64,000 nucleotides of DNA from Paenibacillus terrae (lineage in GTDB: Bacteria; Bacillota; Bacilli; Paenibacillales; Paenibacillaceae). The first letter of the stretch is position 1, and the number at the start of each line of letters is the position of its first letter. Shown here in pieces: positions 7,713-16,144 of the stretch. The DNA is taken from contig NZ_JTHP01000001.1 in the NCBI RefSeq assembly GCF_000943545.1, positions 242,504-306,503 of the forward strand, given 5' to 3'. The position numbers were made by a program, and so were the translations under genes. The notes under the pieces were generated by a model that did no database searches, had not been told where the DNA came from, and saw nothing but the letters and a program-made list of their open reading frames with translations.

Positions 7713-8564
7713 CTATTTGGAAATAAGAATATCACCTGAAGTCGTTTTGACCTTTATAACGTTCACACTGCCGGGAACGGATTCGGGAGTATCTATACTT
7801 CCTGAGTCGGAGCGGACATTATAAATACCTTTAAAATCAGGGGCCTGCTTAATCCTCACATCACCGGAGACTGAATCGACTTTCAGGTTGGCTGTGGTAC
7901 GTTGTGTGATATTCGTAATACCGGAGGTCAGGGAAACTTGACCATTGCCGCTATAATCGTAAATTTTGGCATCCCCTGAAGTGATGTGCAATTCCATATC
8001 TGCTGTAACCTGACTAGCCGTAAAACTGCCGGATGTTAACTTGGCGACCAAGCGGGTACTTTGGAGGTTTGAAATCTCGGCATTGCCAGAAGTGGCTGTG
8101 ATGTTTGTGTTTTGAATGGAGGCATCCTGGAGGTTTACGCTTCCTGAATGTACATCTGCCTGTAGCCCTTTTAGGGTTTCACCAGCGGGCATTTCTACCG
8201 TGATCGTTTGTTTCAAATCAGGAGAGATAGTGAAGAATGCCAAGGAAAGGGCTGGCTCAGATTGAATGGAAAGCTTACCGTTCTCAATACGGGCATTATG
8301 AATCTGGTCGGCTACTTTCGTCTGAACTTCTCCACTCATGCGTATCGTGCCCTGCTCACCGGAACCGGGAGTAAAGACAATAGAGACATCATCGGAGCTA
8401 TTCACTTTAAGATCTTGTAGCTGTCCACGTGTGAACGTCCATTTTTTATCAATAGCTGTTATTTCCCGCATCGCTTGTTGGTTCCATGGAGCACCGTAGG
8501 CTACCATCCCGGCCACACCGATGATGATACATAGACCCGCTGCAATAAACCATTTTTTATTCAT
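7713..8564 (-). CDS. Membrane-anchored DUF4097 beta-repeat protein
   Basis: The 283-residue protein has an N-terminal hydrophobic segment (about residues 5-24, FIAAGLCIIIGVAGMVAY) that acts as a signal anchor. An extracytoplasmic region follows, made of repeated short strands (SGDAKI, SGSFTA, SGDVRI, SGDILI). These TSGDxxI-like repeats are the signature of the DUF4097 (LiaG-like) beta-helix family. It is the last gene of a three-gene operon with a PadR regulator and a DUF1700 protein, a common arrangement in Firmicutes tied to envelope stress. The start lies one base after the stop of the DUF1700 gene, which suggests translational coupling. Molecular function is unknown. Confidence 0.82.
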   Translation of the reverse strand: MNKKWFIAAGLCIIIGVAGMVAYGAPWNQQAMREITAIDKKWTFTRGQLQDLKVNSSDDVSIVFTPGSGEQGTIRMSGEVQTKVADQIHNARIENGKLSIQSEPALSLAFFTISPDLKQTITVEMPAGETLKGLQADVHSGSVNLQDASIQNTNITATSGNAEISNLQSTRLVAKLTSGSFTASQVTADMELHITSGDAKIYDYSGNGQVSLTSGITNITQRTTANLKVDSVSGDVRIKQAPDFKGIYNVRSDSGSIDTPESVPGSVNVIKVKTTSGDILISK

Positions 8565-8565
8565 G

Positions 8566-9123
8566 TTACTCGTTAGCTCCCCTCAGGGTAGTCTGATTCC
8601 ATTTCCAGTATCGAACCGTACCTCTGACCAGAAGGTTCAGAAGGTAGCGTACTCCAGACAGCAGCAATAGGCCAATCCCGGTCAACATGATGGAAAAAAA
8701 GAATTTAGCGGGATAAAAGTTGCCGTTCAGCGCATAATCTGCGACAGCGAGAAGAGGGGCCACTATCAAGCTGACCGCTGCTGCGGCCAACGAAACCCAT
8801 ACTGCCCACAAAGAGGCTAAGACAGGAATGGAGATTAACAAATTGAGAAACAACAGCCCTAAGAAAGTAAATAAATTGCGTGCGAAGCTTCCCTGGCGAA
8901 GCGGAGGAGGGGGAGTATTCCAGGTTGCATTGGGATCATCCAGCGCTTCGCGAGCGATATCCTCGGGGTTGCCCAGTTCGCTGGCAATTTCGGCCTCACT
9001 TTTGCCATTCACCAACCCATAGTCAAAATGCTGACTTAAATCACCAAGCAGCTCATTACGTTCCTCTGCGGGGAGAGGGGAGAGACGTTGCTCCACCTCT
9101 GTAAGAAACTGTTTTCTATTCAT
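8566..9123 (-). CDS. DUF1700 integral membrane protein
   Basis: The 185-residue protein has an N-terminal helical module (residues 1-65) with LSPLPAEERNELLGDLSQHFDYG and LGNPEDIAREAL, the hallmarks of DUF1700/YoaS-like proteins. About four hydrophobic segments follow between residues 82 and 165. In other Firmicutes this family is co-encoded with PadR regulators and DUF4097 proteins, as here, and is thought to transmit or modulate an envelope signal. Its start overlaps the 3' end of the PadR gene by 8 bp and its stop is adjacent to the DUF4097 start, so the three genes form a tight operon. Confidence 0.85.
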   Translation of the reverse strand: MNRKQFLTEVEQRLSPLPAEERNELLGDLSQHFDYGLVNGKSEAEIASELGNPEDIAREALDDPNATWNTPPPPLRQGSFARNLFTFLGLLFLNLLISIPVLASLWAVWVSLAAAAVSLIVAPLLAVADYALNGNFYPAKFFFSIMLTGIGLLLLSGVRYLLNLLVRGTVRYWKWNQTTLRGANE

Positions 9124-9445
9124 CGGGATTTCCTTCTTTCAGTAGGCTTGCGACATGATGGACAAATTCATTCCATTCCCGTGTAAGTATTCTCGTGTAA
9201 TTGCTGCCTGCATCGGTCAGCCGATAATATTTACGGGGGGGTCCCTCGGTCGATTCCTGTAAATAAGTTGTACAATATCCCTCTGATACCAGACGGCGAA
9301 GCAGCGGATATAAAGCTCCTTCGGCTACTTCGATATGACGGGAGACGGCCTGAGCCAGTTCGTAGCCGTAACGGTCCCTGCGCCCAATTAAAACAAGAAC
9401 GCACAGTTCCAGCACCCCTTTTTTGAATTGGATGTTCACATTCAT
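9116..9445 (-). CDS. PadR-family transcriptional regulator
   Basis: This 109-residue winged-helix protein has the PadR core LELCVLVLIGRRDRYGYELAQAVSRHIEVAEGALYPLLRRLVSEGY and the RKYYRLTDAG wing. It belongs to the short PadR subfamily, which lacks a long dimerisation domain. The start is placed at 9445, where a GGGAGC ribosome site sits; an upstream ATG ten codons earlier lacks one. It heads the operon with DUF1700 and DUF4097 genes and probably autoregulates it, since small PadR repressors usually control their own membrane-protein partners. Confidence 0.9.
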   Translation of the reverse strand: MNVNIQFKKGVLELCVLVLIGRRDRYGYELAQAVSRHIEVAEGALYPLLRRLVSEGYCTTYLQESTEGPPRKYYRLTDAGSNYTRILTREWNEFVHHVASLLKEGNPDE

Positions 9446-9537
9446 GAGCGGTGCTCCCTTCCTGGATGTTATCATTGCTTCATGGGTGTCGTTTGGAGTA
9501 TGGGGGGAGAAATGTGTGCTTGAACATAAAAGATTTC

Positions 9538-9605
9538 AGGTACTAATCATAAATCAGTAGTCAGGTATAATTTAACATCATGTACTGTTTAATGCAAGGT
9601 ACTAA
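9538..9605. promoter_or_regulatory. Direct repeats upstream of padR, possible operator
   Basis: AGGTACTAA occurs at 9538-9546 and again at 9597-9605, with an AT-rich candidate promoter between them. Repeated motifs upstream of padR are plausible autoregulatory sites, but the sequence does not fit a specific PadR consensus. From 9446 to 9783 no gene is seen. Confidence 0.3.
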
Positions 9606-9783
9606 AATTTTAAAAATAAATCTGCGGGCTCATTTTAGGAGTTTTCTTTCGCTTTTAGAGTCAATGAGATAGCGAATGCTGCTGAAAAAAGTAGTTCTAT
9701 TTAGAAAGACGCCGAATCTTGGGGGAATTTGCGGAAAAGAAGCCGCTTTAATTTCATCCTTAAGGATGTTAAATTGTAAAATC

Positions 9784-9901
9784 AGCATGTTGCATCATTC
9801 GATTTTCCCAACGCTCGAAAGTACAATAGATAGACGAACTAAACCGTTTCGATCTATATATTGCTGATTTGAAATCGCTCTTGGGATTGTTGCAAAATGC
9901 T
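9784..9901. repeat. Palindromic dispersed repeat, copy 1
   Basis: This is an imperfect palindrome of about 118 bp with outer arms AGCATGTTGCA and TGCAAAATGCT. Its core runs from AGACGAACT to CGATCTATATATTG (9831-9863). The 33-nt core differs from that of copy 2 (41611-41643) at three positions, while the outer arms are less conserved in sequence but similar in position. There is no coding capacity, so it looks like a MITE- or REP-like element. Confidence 0.65.
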
Positions 9902-9938
9902 CAAATAAAAGGATCCATAAAGGTAAAGATCATTTCTT

Positions 9939-10493
9939 ATGAAAAGGATGGGAAAAAGGATGAATTGGGAACGCTGGTATATGGAGCTGGATCAGGATGA
10001 TGAGACTTGGGAAGTATCAGAGGAAGTCGTGCTTCGGGGCACGGTACAACTCCATTTTTGCGGACAGGACTCGGAGGTGGAGATAGAGTTTATGGTGTCC
10101 GCCGATTCCGAGGAAGAAGCACAGGCCGTAAGAGAGCCTAAGCAGGAGCAAAAAAAGACATGGGAGCAATATATGGCACATGGGTCAGACATTCATCCTC
10201 ATGTGCTGGAAGCGATACATCATTACTATGCAGATGTAGTGGAAAAGTACCAGAACGCTTATACCTCATGGGGAGAAGACCTGGATGAATATGCGCCTTA
10301 TGTGGAACGCTCGGAACAACTGCTGAAACGGTTACAGCCGGTGTCTATACTGATTCCTGACTCAGCGGAAGAGGATGAGCTGTATTTGAATTTTAGCTGT
10401 TTCTGGGATAGAGAGCATGGCTTGGGCGTACATATGAAGCAGGGAACACCCGAGCATATTCAAGGGGCATACACATTATATGATTTGGAATAG
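9939..10493 (+). CDS. Hypothetical protein with a DUF6985-like C-terminal domain
   Basis: The 184-residue acidic protein has no membrane segment. Its C-terminal half, ending ELYLNFSCFWDREHGLGVHMKQG, resembles the DUF6985-type module in which FxCxWDxEHGLGV is conserved. That domain occurs in small Firmicutes proteins, some near polymorphic toxin systems, and its function is unknown. No toxin gene is seen nearby. Two starts are possible: ATG 9939, with a weak ribosome site, or ATG 9960, preceded by AAGGATGGG. The gene is monocistronic and converges on metE, with a hairpin between them. Confidence 0.7.
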   Translation: MKRMGKRMNWERWYMELDQDDETWEVSEEVVLRGTVQLHFCGQDSEVEIEFMVSADSEEEAQAVREPKQEQKKTWEQYMAHGSDIHPHVLEAIHHYYADVVEKYQNAYTSWGEDLDEYAPYVERSEQLLKRLQPVSILIPDSAEEDELYLNFSCFWDREHGLGVHMKQGTPEHIQGAYTLYDLE

Positions 10494-10496
10494 AAT

Positions 10497-10536
10497 CCCC
10501 TTCCGGCGTTTAGGGAAAAAGAGGGCCGGAAAGGGG
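10497..10536. terminator. Hairpin between convergent genes, possible bidirectional terminator
   Basis: CCCCTTCCGGC (10497-10507) pairs with GCCGGAAAGGGG (10525-10536) with one bulged A, in the 56-bp gap between the convergent unknown gene and metE. Neither side has a clear U-tract, so function is uncertain. Confidence 0.45.
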
Positions 10537-10549
10537 AGGGTTATAGAAA

Positions 10550-12868
10550 TTAGCTGGATACAGCCAACGAATCTCTGGCTGCTTGAGCGGCCAGCACCAT
10601 TTTCCGCAATGCAGCTACAGATTCATCCTTGGTGCGGGTTTTCAGGCCGCAGTCTGGATTGACCCAAAATAAATCGGAAGGCAGTACGCGCAGGGCACGC
10701 TGTATCATACTCAGCATTTCTGACACATCGGGAATGCGCGGGCTATGGATATCATATACGCCCAGACCGATGCCTTTGTCATACACCTGATCCTCAAAGC
10801 TGACAATCAGTTCACCGTGGCTACGCGAGGTTTCAATAGAAATGACGTCGGCATCCATATCGGAGATGGATTGGATCATATCCTGAAATTCGGAATAGCA
10901 CATATGCGTATGGATTTGGGTGGCGGGTTCAACGGTTGCTGTTGTAACAAGGAAGGCTTGAACCGCCCACGCCAGATAGGCTTGCTGCTGTTCTTTTTTC
11001 AGTGGAAGCCCTTCACGGATCGCGGGTTCATCGACCTGAATCATGCCAATTCCCGCTTGTTCCAGTGCTTCTACCTCTGCACGCAGGGCCAGTGCTAACT
11101 GTAAAGCAACCTGACTGCGAGGAATATCATTACGTTCGAAGGACCAGTTCAAAATCGTTACCGGACCTGTCAGCATTCCTTTGACTGGCTTGGAGGTCAA
11201 CGATTGGGCGAAGGCCGTTTCTTCTACGGTCATGGGTTGATCGAACGACACGTCTCCGTATATAATCGGTGGCTTGACACAACGGGAGCCGTAGGACTGC
11301 ACCCACCCGTTTTGTGTAAAGGCAAAGCCTTTCAGCTTTTCGCCAAAAAACTCAACCATGTCTGTCCGCTCAAATTCCCCGTGTACGAGCACATCAATGC
11401 CAATGTCCTCCTGGATATCAATCCATTCCTTGATTTGCTGCTGAATGAACGTCCGATACTGCTCGGCAGACCATTCCCCTTTGCGATAGTGCAGACGGGC
11501 TTTGCGAACCTCTGCGGTTTGCGGGAAGCTGCCAATCGTCGTCGTAGGCAGTGGAGGCAGCTTCAGCTTGTCCTGCTGGATCACACGACGCTCAGCGAAG
11601 GGAACACTGCGTGACTGCGGCTCTTTCGCCAGCAGATCCGCCATATCGGCAGCGGTCTGTACTCGTGCCGCCGAGCTGTTGAAGCGGGCTACCGCGTCCG
11701 CACTCTGCTCAAGCTTGGCAATTGCCGAGGGTTCGCGTTTGCCAAGCGCAGCGGTCAAAGCTGCGATTTCTTCCAGCTTTTCATCGGCAAAGGCCAGCGC
11801 TTGCACCAGCTCTCGGTCCAGCTTATACTCTGCTTCCAGACTGACCGGCACATGCAGCAGACTGCATGATGGCTGCACGATGAGCTGGGCGGCGGGTGTC
11901 TGTTCTGCCAGCTGTCCAAGCAGCGCAGCCACGGCGTTCAGATCGGAGCGCCATATATTGCGCCCGTCAATAACACCAGCGGCCAGCGTTTTCCCTGCGG
12001 GGAAGCCATGTCTTAGCACATGTTGCAGGTTTTCGCCATCATCATGCACAAAATCCAGACCTAATCCCTGTACCGGGAGCGTGGACAGTTGCTCATAATG
12101 ATCCAGACTGCCAAAGTAGGTTTGCAGCACGATATTTAAGGATGGAGCAGCCTCGGTCAAAGCTTCATAAGCCTCCTGAATAATGCCCAAATCCTCTGCC
12201 GGGAATGAGGTGGTCAGGACAGGCTCATCCACCTGCACCCACTGAACGCCTTCCGCAGCCAGCTCAGACAGGACGCGGGCGTACAGTGGCAGGAAGCTTC
12301 GTACAATGGCGGCCAAATCCTTACGATCATAGCCTTTGGACAGGGCAACGAACGAATAAGGACCGATCATGACGGGTTTACCTTCAATGCCTAGTTCCTG
12401 TTTCGCTTCACGATAAGCCTGCAAAGGCTTATTCTCGGTGAACACCGGAGTTGCATTTGCCAATTCCGGTACGATGTAGTGGTAGTTGGTATTCAGCCAT
12501 TTGGTCATTTCACTGGCGGTGGCACCCTTTTGTCCACGGGCTATCCCAAAATAGACGGATAGGGGAACAGGTCCCTCGGGACGGTAGTTGAACCGTTCCG
12601 GCACCAGACCGAACATCACGGATGTATCCAGCATGTGATCATAATAGGAAAAGTCTCCGACAGGAATTCGATCTATCCCCTTGTCGCGCTGCTTGCTCAG
12701 ATGCTCCAATCGCAATCGTTTCATCTCGGTATGCAATTCGCTTTCATCCATACTGCCGTTCCAGAAGCGTTCCAGTGCTTTCTTCCATTCCCGGTTTCCT
12801 CCGATACGCGGATATCCCAGGTTACTGCTGATCAAGCCGGACAACTCAGGCAATTCGGTAAATGACAT
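10550..12868 (-). CDS. metE: Cobalamin-independent methionine synthase MetE
   Basis: The 772-residue protein has the length and two-barrel layout of MetE (5-methyltetrahydropteroyltriglutamate-homocysteine methyltransferase). The N-terminal barrel begins with SNLGYPRIGGNREWKKALE. The C-terminal catalytic barrel has PTTTIGSFPQT, VLVHGEFERTDMVEFF, the zinc-site IHTHMCYSEF and a final VNPDCGLKTR that supplies the second Cys ligand. It methylates homocysteine without B12. The start at 12868 has a GGGAGGAAAA ribosome site; an earlier ATG at 12913 overlaps the leader terminator and is unlikely. A cobalamin riboswitch and terminator lie upstream, so expression should stop when B12 is available. Confidence 0.96.
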   Translation of the reverse strand: MSFTELPELSGLISSNLGYPRIGGNREWKKALERFWNGSMDESELHTEMKRLRLEHLSKQRDKGIDRIPVGDFSYYDHMLDTSVMFGLVPERFNYRPEGPVPLSVYFGIARGQKGATASEMTKWLNTNYHYIVPELANATPVFTENKPLQAYREAKQELGIEGKPVMIGPYSFVALSKGYDRKDLAAIVRSFLPLYARVLSELAAEGVQWVQVDEPVLTTSFPAEDLGIIQEAYEALTEAAPSLNIVLQTYFGSLDHYEQLSTLPVQGLGLDFVHDDGENLQHVLRHGFPAGKTLAAGVIDGRNIWRSDLNAVAALLGQLAEQTPAAQLIVQPSCSLLHVPVSLEAEYKLDRELVQALAFADEKLEEIAALTAALGKREPSAIAKLEQSADAVARFNSSAARVQTAADMADLLAKEPQSRSVPFAERRVIQQDKLKLPPLPTTTIGSFPQTAEVRKARLHYRKGEWSAEQYRTFIQQQIKEWIDIQEDIGIDVLVHGEFERTDMVEFFGEKLKGFAFTQNGWVQSYGSRCVKPPIIYGDVSFDQPMTVEETAFAQSLTSKPVKGMLTGPVTILNWSFERNDIPRSQVALQLALALRAEVEALEQAGIGMIQVDEPAIREGLPLKKEQQQAYLAWAVQAFLVTTATVEPATQIHTHMCYSEFQDMIQSISDMDADVISIETSRSHGELIVSFEDQVYDKGIGLGVYDIHSPRIPDVSEMLSMIQRALRVLPSDLFWVNPDCGLKTRTKDESVAALRKMVLAAQAARDSLAVSS

Positions 12869-12910
12869 GTACTTTTCCTCCCAGGCTGGTAGCCAGTTTA
12901 TTTTTGCGTA

Positions 12911-12960
12911 CAAAAAAAGACATTCCTCCCCGGGGTTAAAAATGAGTAGGGGAAAGAATG
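12911..12960 (-). terminator. Leader terminator of metE (riboswitch expression platform)
   Basis: On the minus strand, CATTCTTTCCC pairs with GGGAGGAATG (two G-U pairs) and is followed by TCTTTTTTTG. It lies between the cobalamin aptamer and the metE start, as expected for a riboswitch that ends transcription when ligand is bound. Confidence 0.8.
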
Positions 12961-13036
12961 CCTCCGTTATTTAAAAATGAAAATTCGGCGAATGCTCTTA
13001 ACACCTCCCTATCTCCCGTAGGTACTTGCGATGTTG

Positions 13037-13210
13037 TTGAAATAGGCAGGTCTCCTGACTTACGGATCATGACTTTCAGCGCTCCTTCCCGGTCTGTGGA
13101 CCAGTGGGTGTATCAACAGCTGAAAATTCCCCGTTTACAGTGGCGGGACCGCGCCGGACTTGCACCAGCTTCCCTTTTAAGCCTGAACTGAATAGAACAG
13201 ACACCTATCT
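13037..13210 (-). ncRNA. Cobalamin riboswitch upstream of metE
   Basis: The minus strand contains the conserved blocks of the B12 aptamer in order: GGTGCAAGTCCGGCGCGGTCC, CCGCCACTGTAA, and the B12-box GTCAGGAGACCTGCC near 13045-13060. Arms ATAGG and CCTAT close the element. Together with the downstream terminator this predicts repression of metE by adenosyl- or methylcobalamin. The stretch from 13211 to 13330 upstream holds its promoter region, with no gene. Confidence 0.95.
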
Positions 13211-13330
13211 CCAAGCTATGCGATTATGGTATGACGAATAATTATGCACTCGTATACTTGTTCACCATCATAAGTGAAACTTGCAGGATACGCAATATAA
13301 ACTCTGTTTAAACCTGAAATGAACTACATG

Positions 13331-13372
13331 CAAAAAAAGACAAGCCCTCTCCATAAGGAAAGGATTTGTCTT
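13331..13372 (-). terminator. Intrinsic terminator of nrdDG
   Basis: On the minus strand, AGACAAATCCTTTCC pairs with GGAGAGGGCTTGTCT and is followed by TTTTTTG. It lies about 35 bp after the nrdG stop codon. Confidence 0.9.
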
Positions 13373-13406
13373 AGGGTGTAGCATCTCATGCGAGTATAAC
13401 ATCGCC

Positions 13407-13904
13407 TTAGGCTAATGTAACTATAGATCCTGCCTGAATGCTGGCCTTCACATCCACCAGTCGTTGATTGCGGCTGCCCCGGAAGGGAAGGGTCAGATCC
13501 TTTTGCTGTTCTACAAAAGGGCCGTCCACAATCACATCGCATAGCAGCGCCAGCTCCCGGCGGGCCTGATCCGTAAGCAACTCCTCATAGTCAAAGCCCG
13601 TATAGGCCCACACGGTTCGGTCAGGGCAGGCTGCGCGGAAGTCGCGCACAAACTGCGAGCATTCCGATGCCGAGAAAAAAGGGTCTCCGCCGCAAAGGGT
13701 TAACCCGTCCAGCAGTGGATTATCTGCGATGTCACGGATGACTTCCTGCTGTCGCTCCAGTGTGAACGGTTCACCTGCGCGGAAACTCCATGACGAGGGA
13801 TTGAAGCAGCCGGGGCAGGCATGGCGGCAACCGCTAATGAACACAACGGTACGCAGGCCATGCCCTTCGTTCAGAGATTCCGGAATGTAGCCACACAAAT
13901 TCAC
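13407..13904 (-). CDS. nrdG: Anaerobic ribonucleotide reductase activating enzyme NrdG
   Basis: The 165-residue radical-SAM activase has the CX3CX2C cluster motif Cys26, Cys30, Cys33 (GCRHACPGC) and the glycine-rich LCGGDPFF at about 75-82, which helps bind S-adenosylmethionine. It uses a 4Fe-4S cluster and SAM to install the glycyl radical on NrdD. Length fits the family (about 155-175). Its ATG overlaps the nrdD stop by 4 bp (ATGA), so the two are translationally coupled. It is the last gene of the operon. Confidence 0.95.
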   Translation of the reverse strand: MNLCGYIPESLNEGHGLRTVVFISGCRHACPGCFNPSSWSFRAGEPFTLERQQEVIRDIADNPLLDGLTLCGGDPFFSASECSQFVRDFRAACPDRTVWAYTGFDYEELLTDQARRELALLCDVIVDGPFVEQQKDLTLPFRGSRNQRLVDVKASIQAGSIVTLA

Positions 13905-15850
13905 CGATGCTTCACCCGGTCACGTACCTCAGCCTGCTTCGCGGCGTTGAAGCGAACGGTATAATCACCTGTCAGATATCCGGTTACCCGGCGCAAGCGC
14001 TGAAAATGCGTATGTTCTTCATCAGCACCGCATTCGGGACAGCTTGTCCCGATAATGCCTTCGTAGCCGCATTCCGTGCAGCGGTCTACCGGATGATTGA
14101 TGGAGAAGTACCCAATGTTCTGATGGAGCGCGTATTGTACAATTTTAAGAAACGCCTCCGTGTTATTCCGCGCATTACCATCCAGCTCGATGTACGAAAT
14201 CGCACCAGCGTTGCACAGATTATGAAATGGGGCTTCGAGGCTGATTTTACGGGCAGCCGGGAGCGTGTAATACACAGGAATGTGGAAAGAGTTCGTGTAG
14301 TATTCTCGATCATTTACCTCGGGAATAATTCCGAAATCACGCTGATCCAGCAACGTGAACTTGCCGGATAGACCCTCGGCAGGCGTAGCGAACAGTGTAA
14401 TGTTAAGATCATGCAATTCACTCATACGGTCGCAGTAGACACGCATAGAAGCTATGATTCGCTGTGCTTCACGGTATACAGCGTCATCCTCTCCGTGGTG
14501 CTTGCCATACAGTGCCTTCATGCATTCGGCCAACCCGATAAACCCGACCGACAGCGTACCGTGCTTCAGTACGTTGCCCACTTTTTCATCCGGCCCCAGC
14601 TTTTCTCCGCCTTCCCATACCCCTTCGCGCATCATAAAGTCTGAGGCTTTTGCCGGCTGGCTGGTCTGTATATGGTAGCGATGGATCAGTCCGTCCACGG
14701 CAATGCGCATAACCTCTTCCAATCTGGTATCAAAGCCATCCCGGTCAGGTATCTTGCGCTTGCCTGTGCAAATACCGTACTCAATGCCAAGACGCACCAG
14801 ATTAATCGTATTGAATGAGAGATTACCCTTGCCGCTTTGACGGTTTCTGCCGAAACGGTCAGCAAAGGTGCGGGTACGGCAGCCCATCGTCGCAATAATG
14901 GTATCCGGATCATCTGCGCGGTAATAGGGCAGGTTGAAGGTAGCATCCACATTGACAAAATTGGGATACATACGTTTGCTGGAGCATTCTACTGCCCGCA
15001 TGAATAAGTCATAGTTGATATCGCCTTCAGCCTGATTGATTCCTTTTTTGCATTGGAAAATATGCTGTGGGAAAATAGGGGTTTCCCCGCTGCCCAGGCC
15101 ACGAATAGTGGCCTCCAGCAATGATTGCGTAACAAGCCGCCCTTCAGCAGAAGTACACATACCGTAATTCAGTGATGTGAACGGAATTTGCCCGCCTGCC
15201 CGACTGCTCATGGTATTCAGGTTATGAATAAGTGATTCGGCGGCCTGTCGGGTTTCCGTCTCCGTTTCTTCGCGTGCGAATGCATATGAACGAGGGCATG
15301 CCTCCTGTAATAGGCTGCTGGCTATGTGTAATTCGTCATCAGGCAGGGTGGGTTCTATTTCTTCTCCGAACAGACGGAGTCCCTTGCGCAGATGCTTGCG
15401 GAAGGACCGGGCCACGAAAGGAGCAAGGTCCCAGTCTATTTTATTGGCAGAGACACCTCCAAATTGGCTGTTTTGCTGAGACTGAAATATAATAGCCACC
15501 AGTGCCATAGCAGACATAATGGTTTGTGGTGTGCGCACAGAGCCATTGCCTGTATTAAAACCATCTTGCAACAAACGACCAAAAGGTATAAAGATACAGT
15601 TCGTAGTCCCGAGCACATATTGGTCCAAATCGTGAACATACACATATCCGTGGTCGATAGCGTCTGTCAGTTCAGGCGGAAGCACACGTAGTCGCGCATA
15701 CCATTTGGCGTACTCGGAGCCAAGCTTACTCATTTTTCCACTGAACGACTCTCCATTCAAATTTGCATTCTCCCGCAGCATGTCCAAGTCTTGTGCCCCA
15801 ATGACCCGCTCGCCGATGCTGTATAATTGATGTTCCTCCAACACCTTCAT
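13901..15850 (-). CDS. nrdD: Anaerobic (class III) ribonucleoside-triphosphate reductase NrdD
   Basis: The 649-residue glycyl-radical enzyme reduces NTPs to dNTPs without oxygen. The C-terminal region has a four-Cys zinc site (CTECGYEG, then SCPECG) and the radical-site motif RRVTGYLTG followed by RFNAAKQAEV, as in NrdD. Central signatures include QSQQNSQFGGVSANKIDWDLAPFV. The N terminus begins directly with the reductase fold and has no ATP-cone allosteric domain. The start is at 15850, preceded by GGAGG; an ATG five codons earlier overlaps that ribosome site. Probable NrdR boxes lie upstream. Confidence 0.95.
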   Translation of the reverse strand: MKVLEEHQLYSIGERVIGAQDLDMLRENANLNGESFSGKMSKLGSEYAKWYARLRVLPPELTDAIDHGYVYVHDLDQYVLGTTNCIFIPFGRLLQDGFNTGNGSVRTPQTIMSAMALVAIIFQSQQNSQFGGVSANKIDWDLAPFVARSFRKHLRKGLRLFGEEIEPTLPDDELHIASSLLQEACPRSYAFAREETETETRQAAESLIHNLNTMSSRAGGQIPFTSLNYGMCTSAEGRLVTQSLLEATIRGLGSGETPIFPQHIFQCKKGINQAEGDINYDLFMRAVECSSKRMYPNFVNVDATFNLPYYRADDPDTIIATMGCRTRTFADRFGRNRQSGKGNLSFNTINLVRLGIEYGICTGKRKIPDRDGFDTRLEEVMRIAVDGLIHRYHIQTSQPAKASDFMMREGVWEGGEKLGPDEKVGNVLKHGTLSVGFIGLAECMKALYGKHHGEDDAVYREAQRIIASMRVYCDRMSELHDLNITLFATPAEGLSGKFTLLDQRDFGIIPEVNDREYYTNSFHIPVYYTLPAARKISLEAPFHNLCNAGAISYIELDGNARNNTEAFLKIVQYALHQNIGYFSINHPVDRCTECGYEGIIGTSCPECGADEEHTHFQRLRRVTGYLTGDYTVRFNAAKQAEVRDRVKHR

Positions 15851-15902
15851 TGCAAAAACCTCCATATAGTAAAATATATATTATTCTCCAAAAAACAATA
15901 TA

Positions 15903-15949
15903 TTGACGATATCGTGTACTAAACAATTGTTTCGGTCTATATATTGTAT
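15903..15949 (-). promoter_or_regulatory. Probable tandem NrdR boxes upstream of nrdDG
   Basis: Two 16-bp motifs, ATACAATATATAGACC (15934-15949) and TACACGATATCGTCAA (15903-15918), read on the minus strand, are separated by exactly 15 bp. This is the known spacing of NrdR box pairs, which resemble ACACAATATATAGTGT-like palindromes and overlap promoters of ribonucleotide reductase genes. They lie 53-100 bp before the nrdD start. The assignment rests on motif, spacing and context; no nrdR gene is in the window. Confidence 0.6.
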
Positions 15950-16003
15950 ATATGGATGGATAGAGAGTATGTGATTATTGTCACGTCGACAGGGGGAGAA
16001 CGC

Positions 16004-16066
16004 ACAAAAAAGTCAGGTGAAAGTTAGGAACACATCAACGAATACGCTCCTTATTCTACACCTGAC
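16004..16066 (-). terminator. Intrinsic terminator of AbrB-like paralogue 2
   Basis: GTCAGGTG (16012-16019) and CACCTGAC (16059-16066) form an 8-bp stem with inner pairing AGGA/TCCT. On the minus strand it runs into TTTTTTGTG. It lies about 80 bp beyond the stop codon of the second AbrB-like gene. Confidence 0.75.
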
Positions 16067-16144
16067 GATCGAATATTTGACGGAAAACAATAGGATGGCA
16101 ATCCATTGGATCTGAGTATGTTTTGTAATAAATTACTGAATAAT

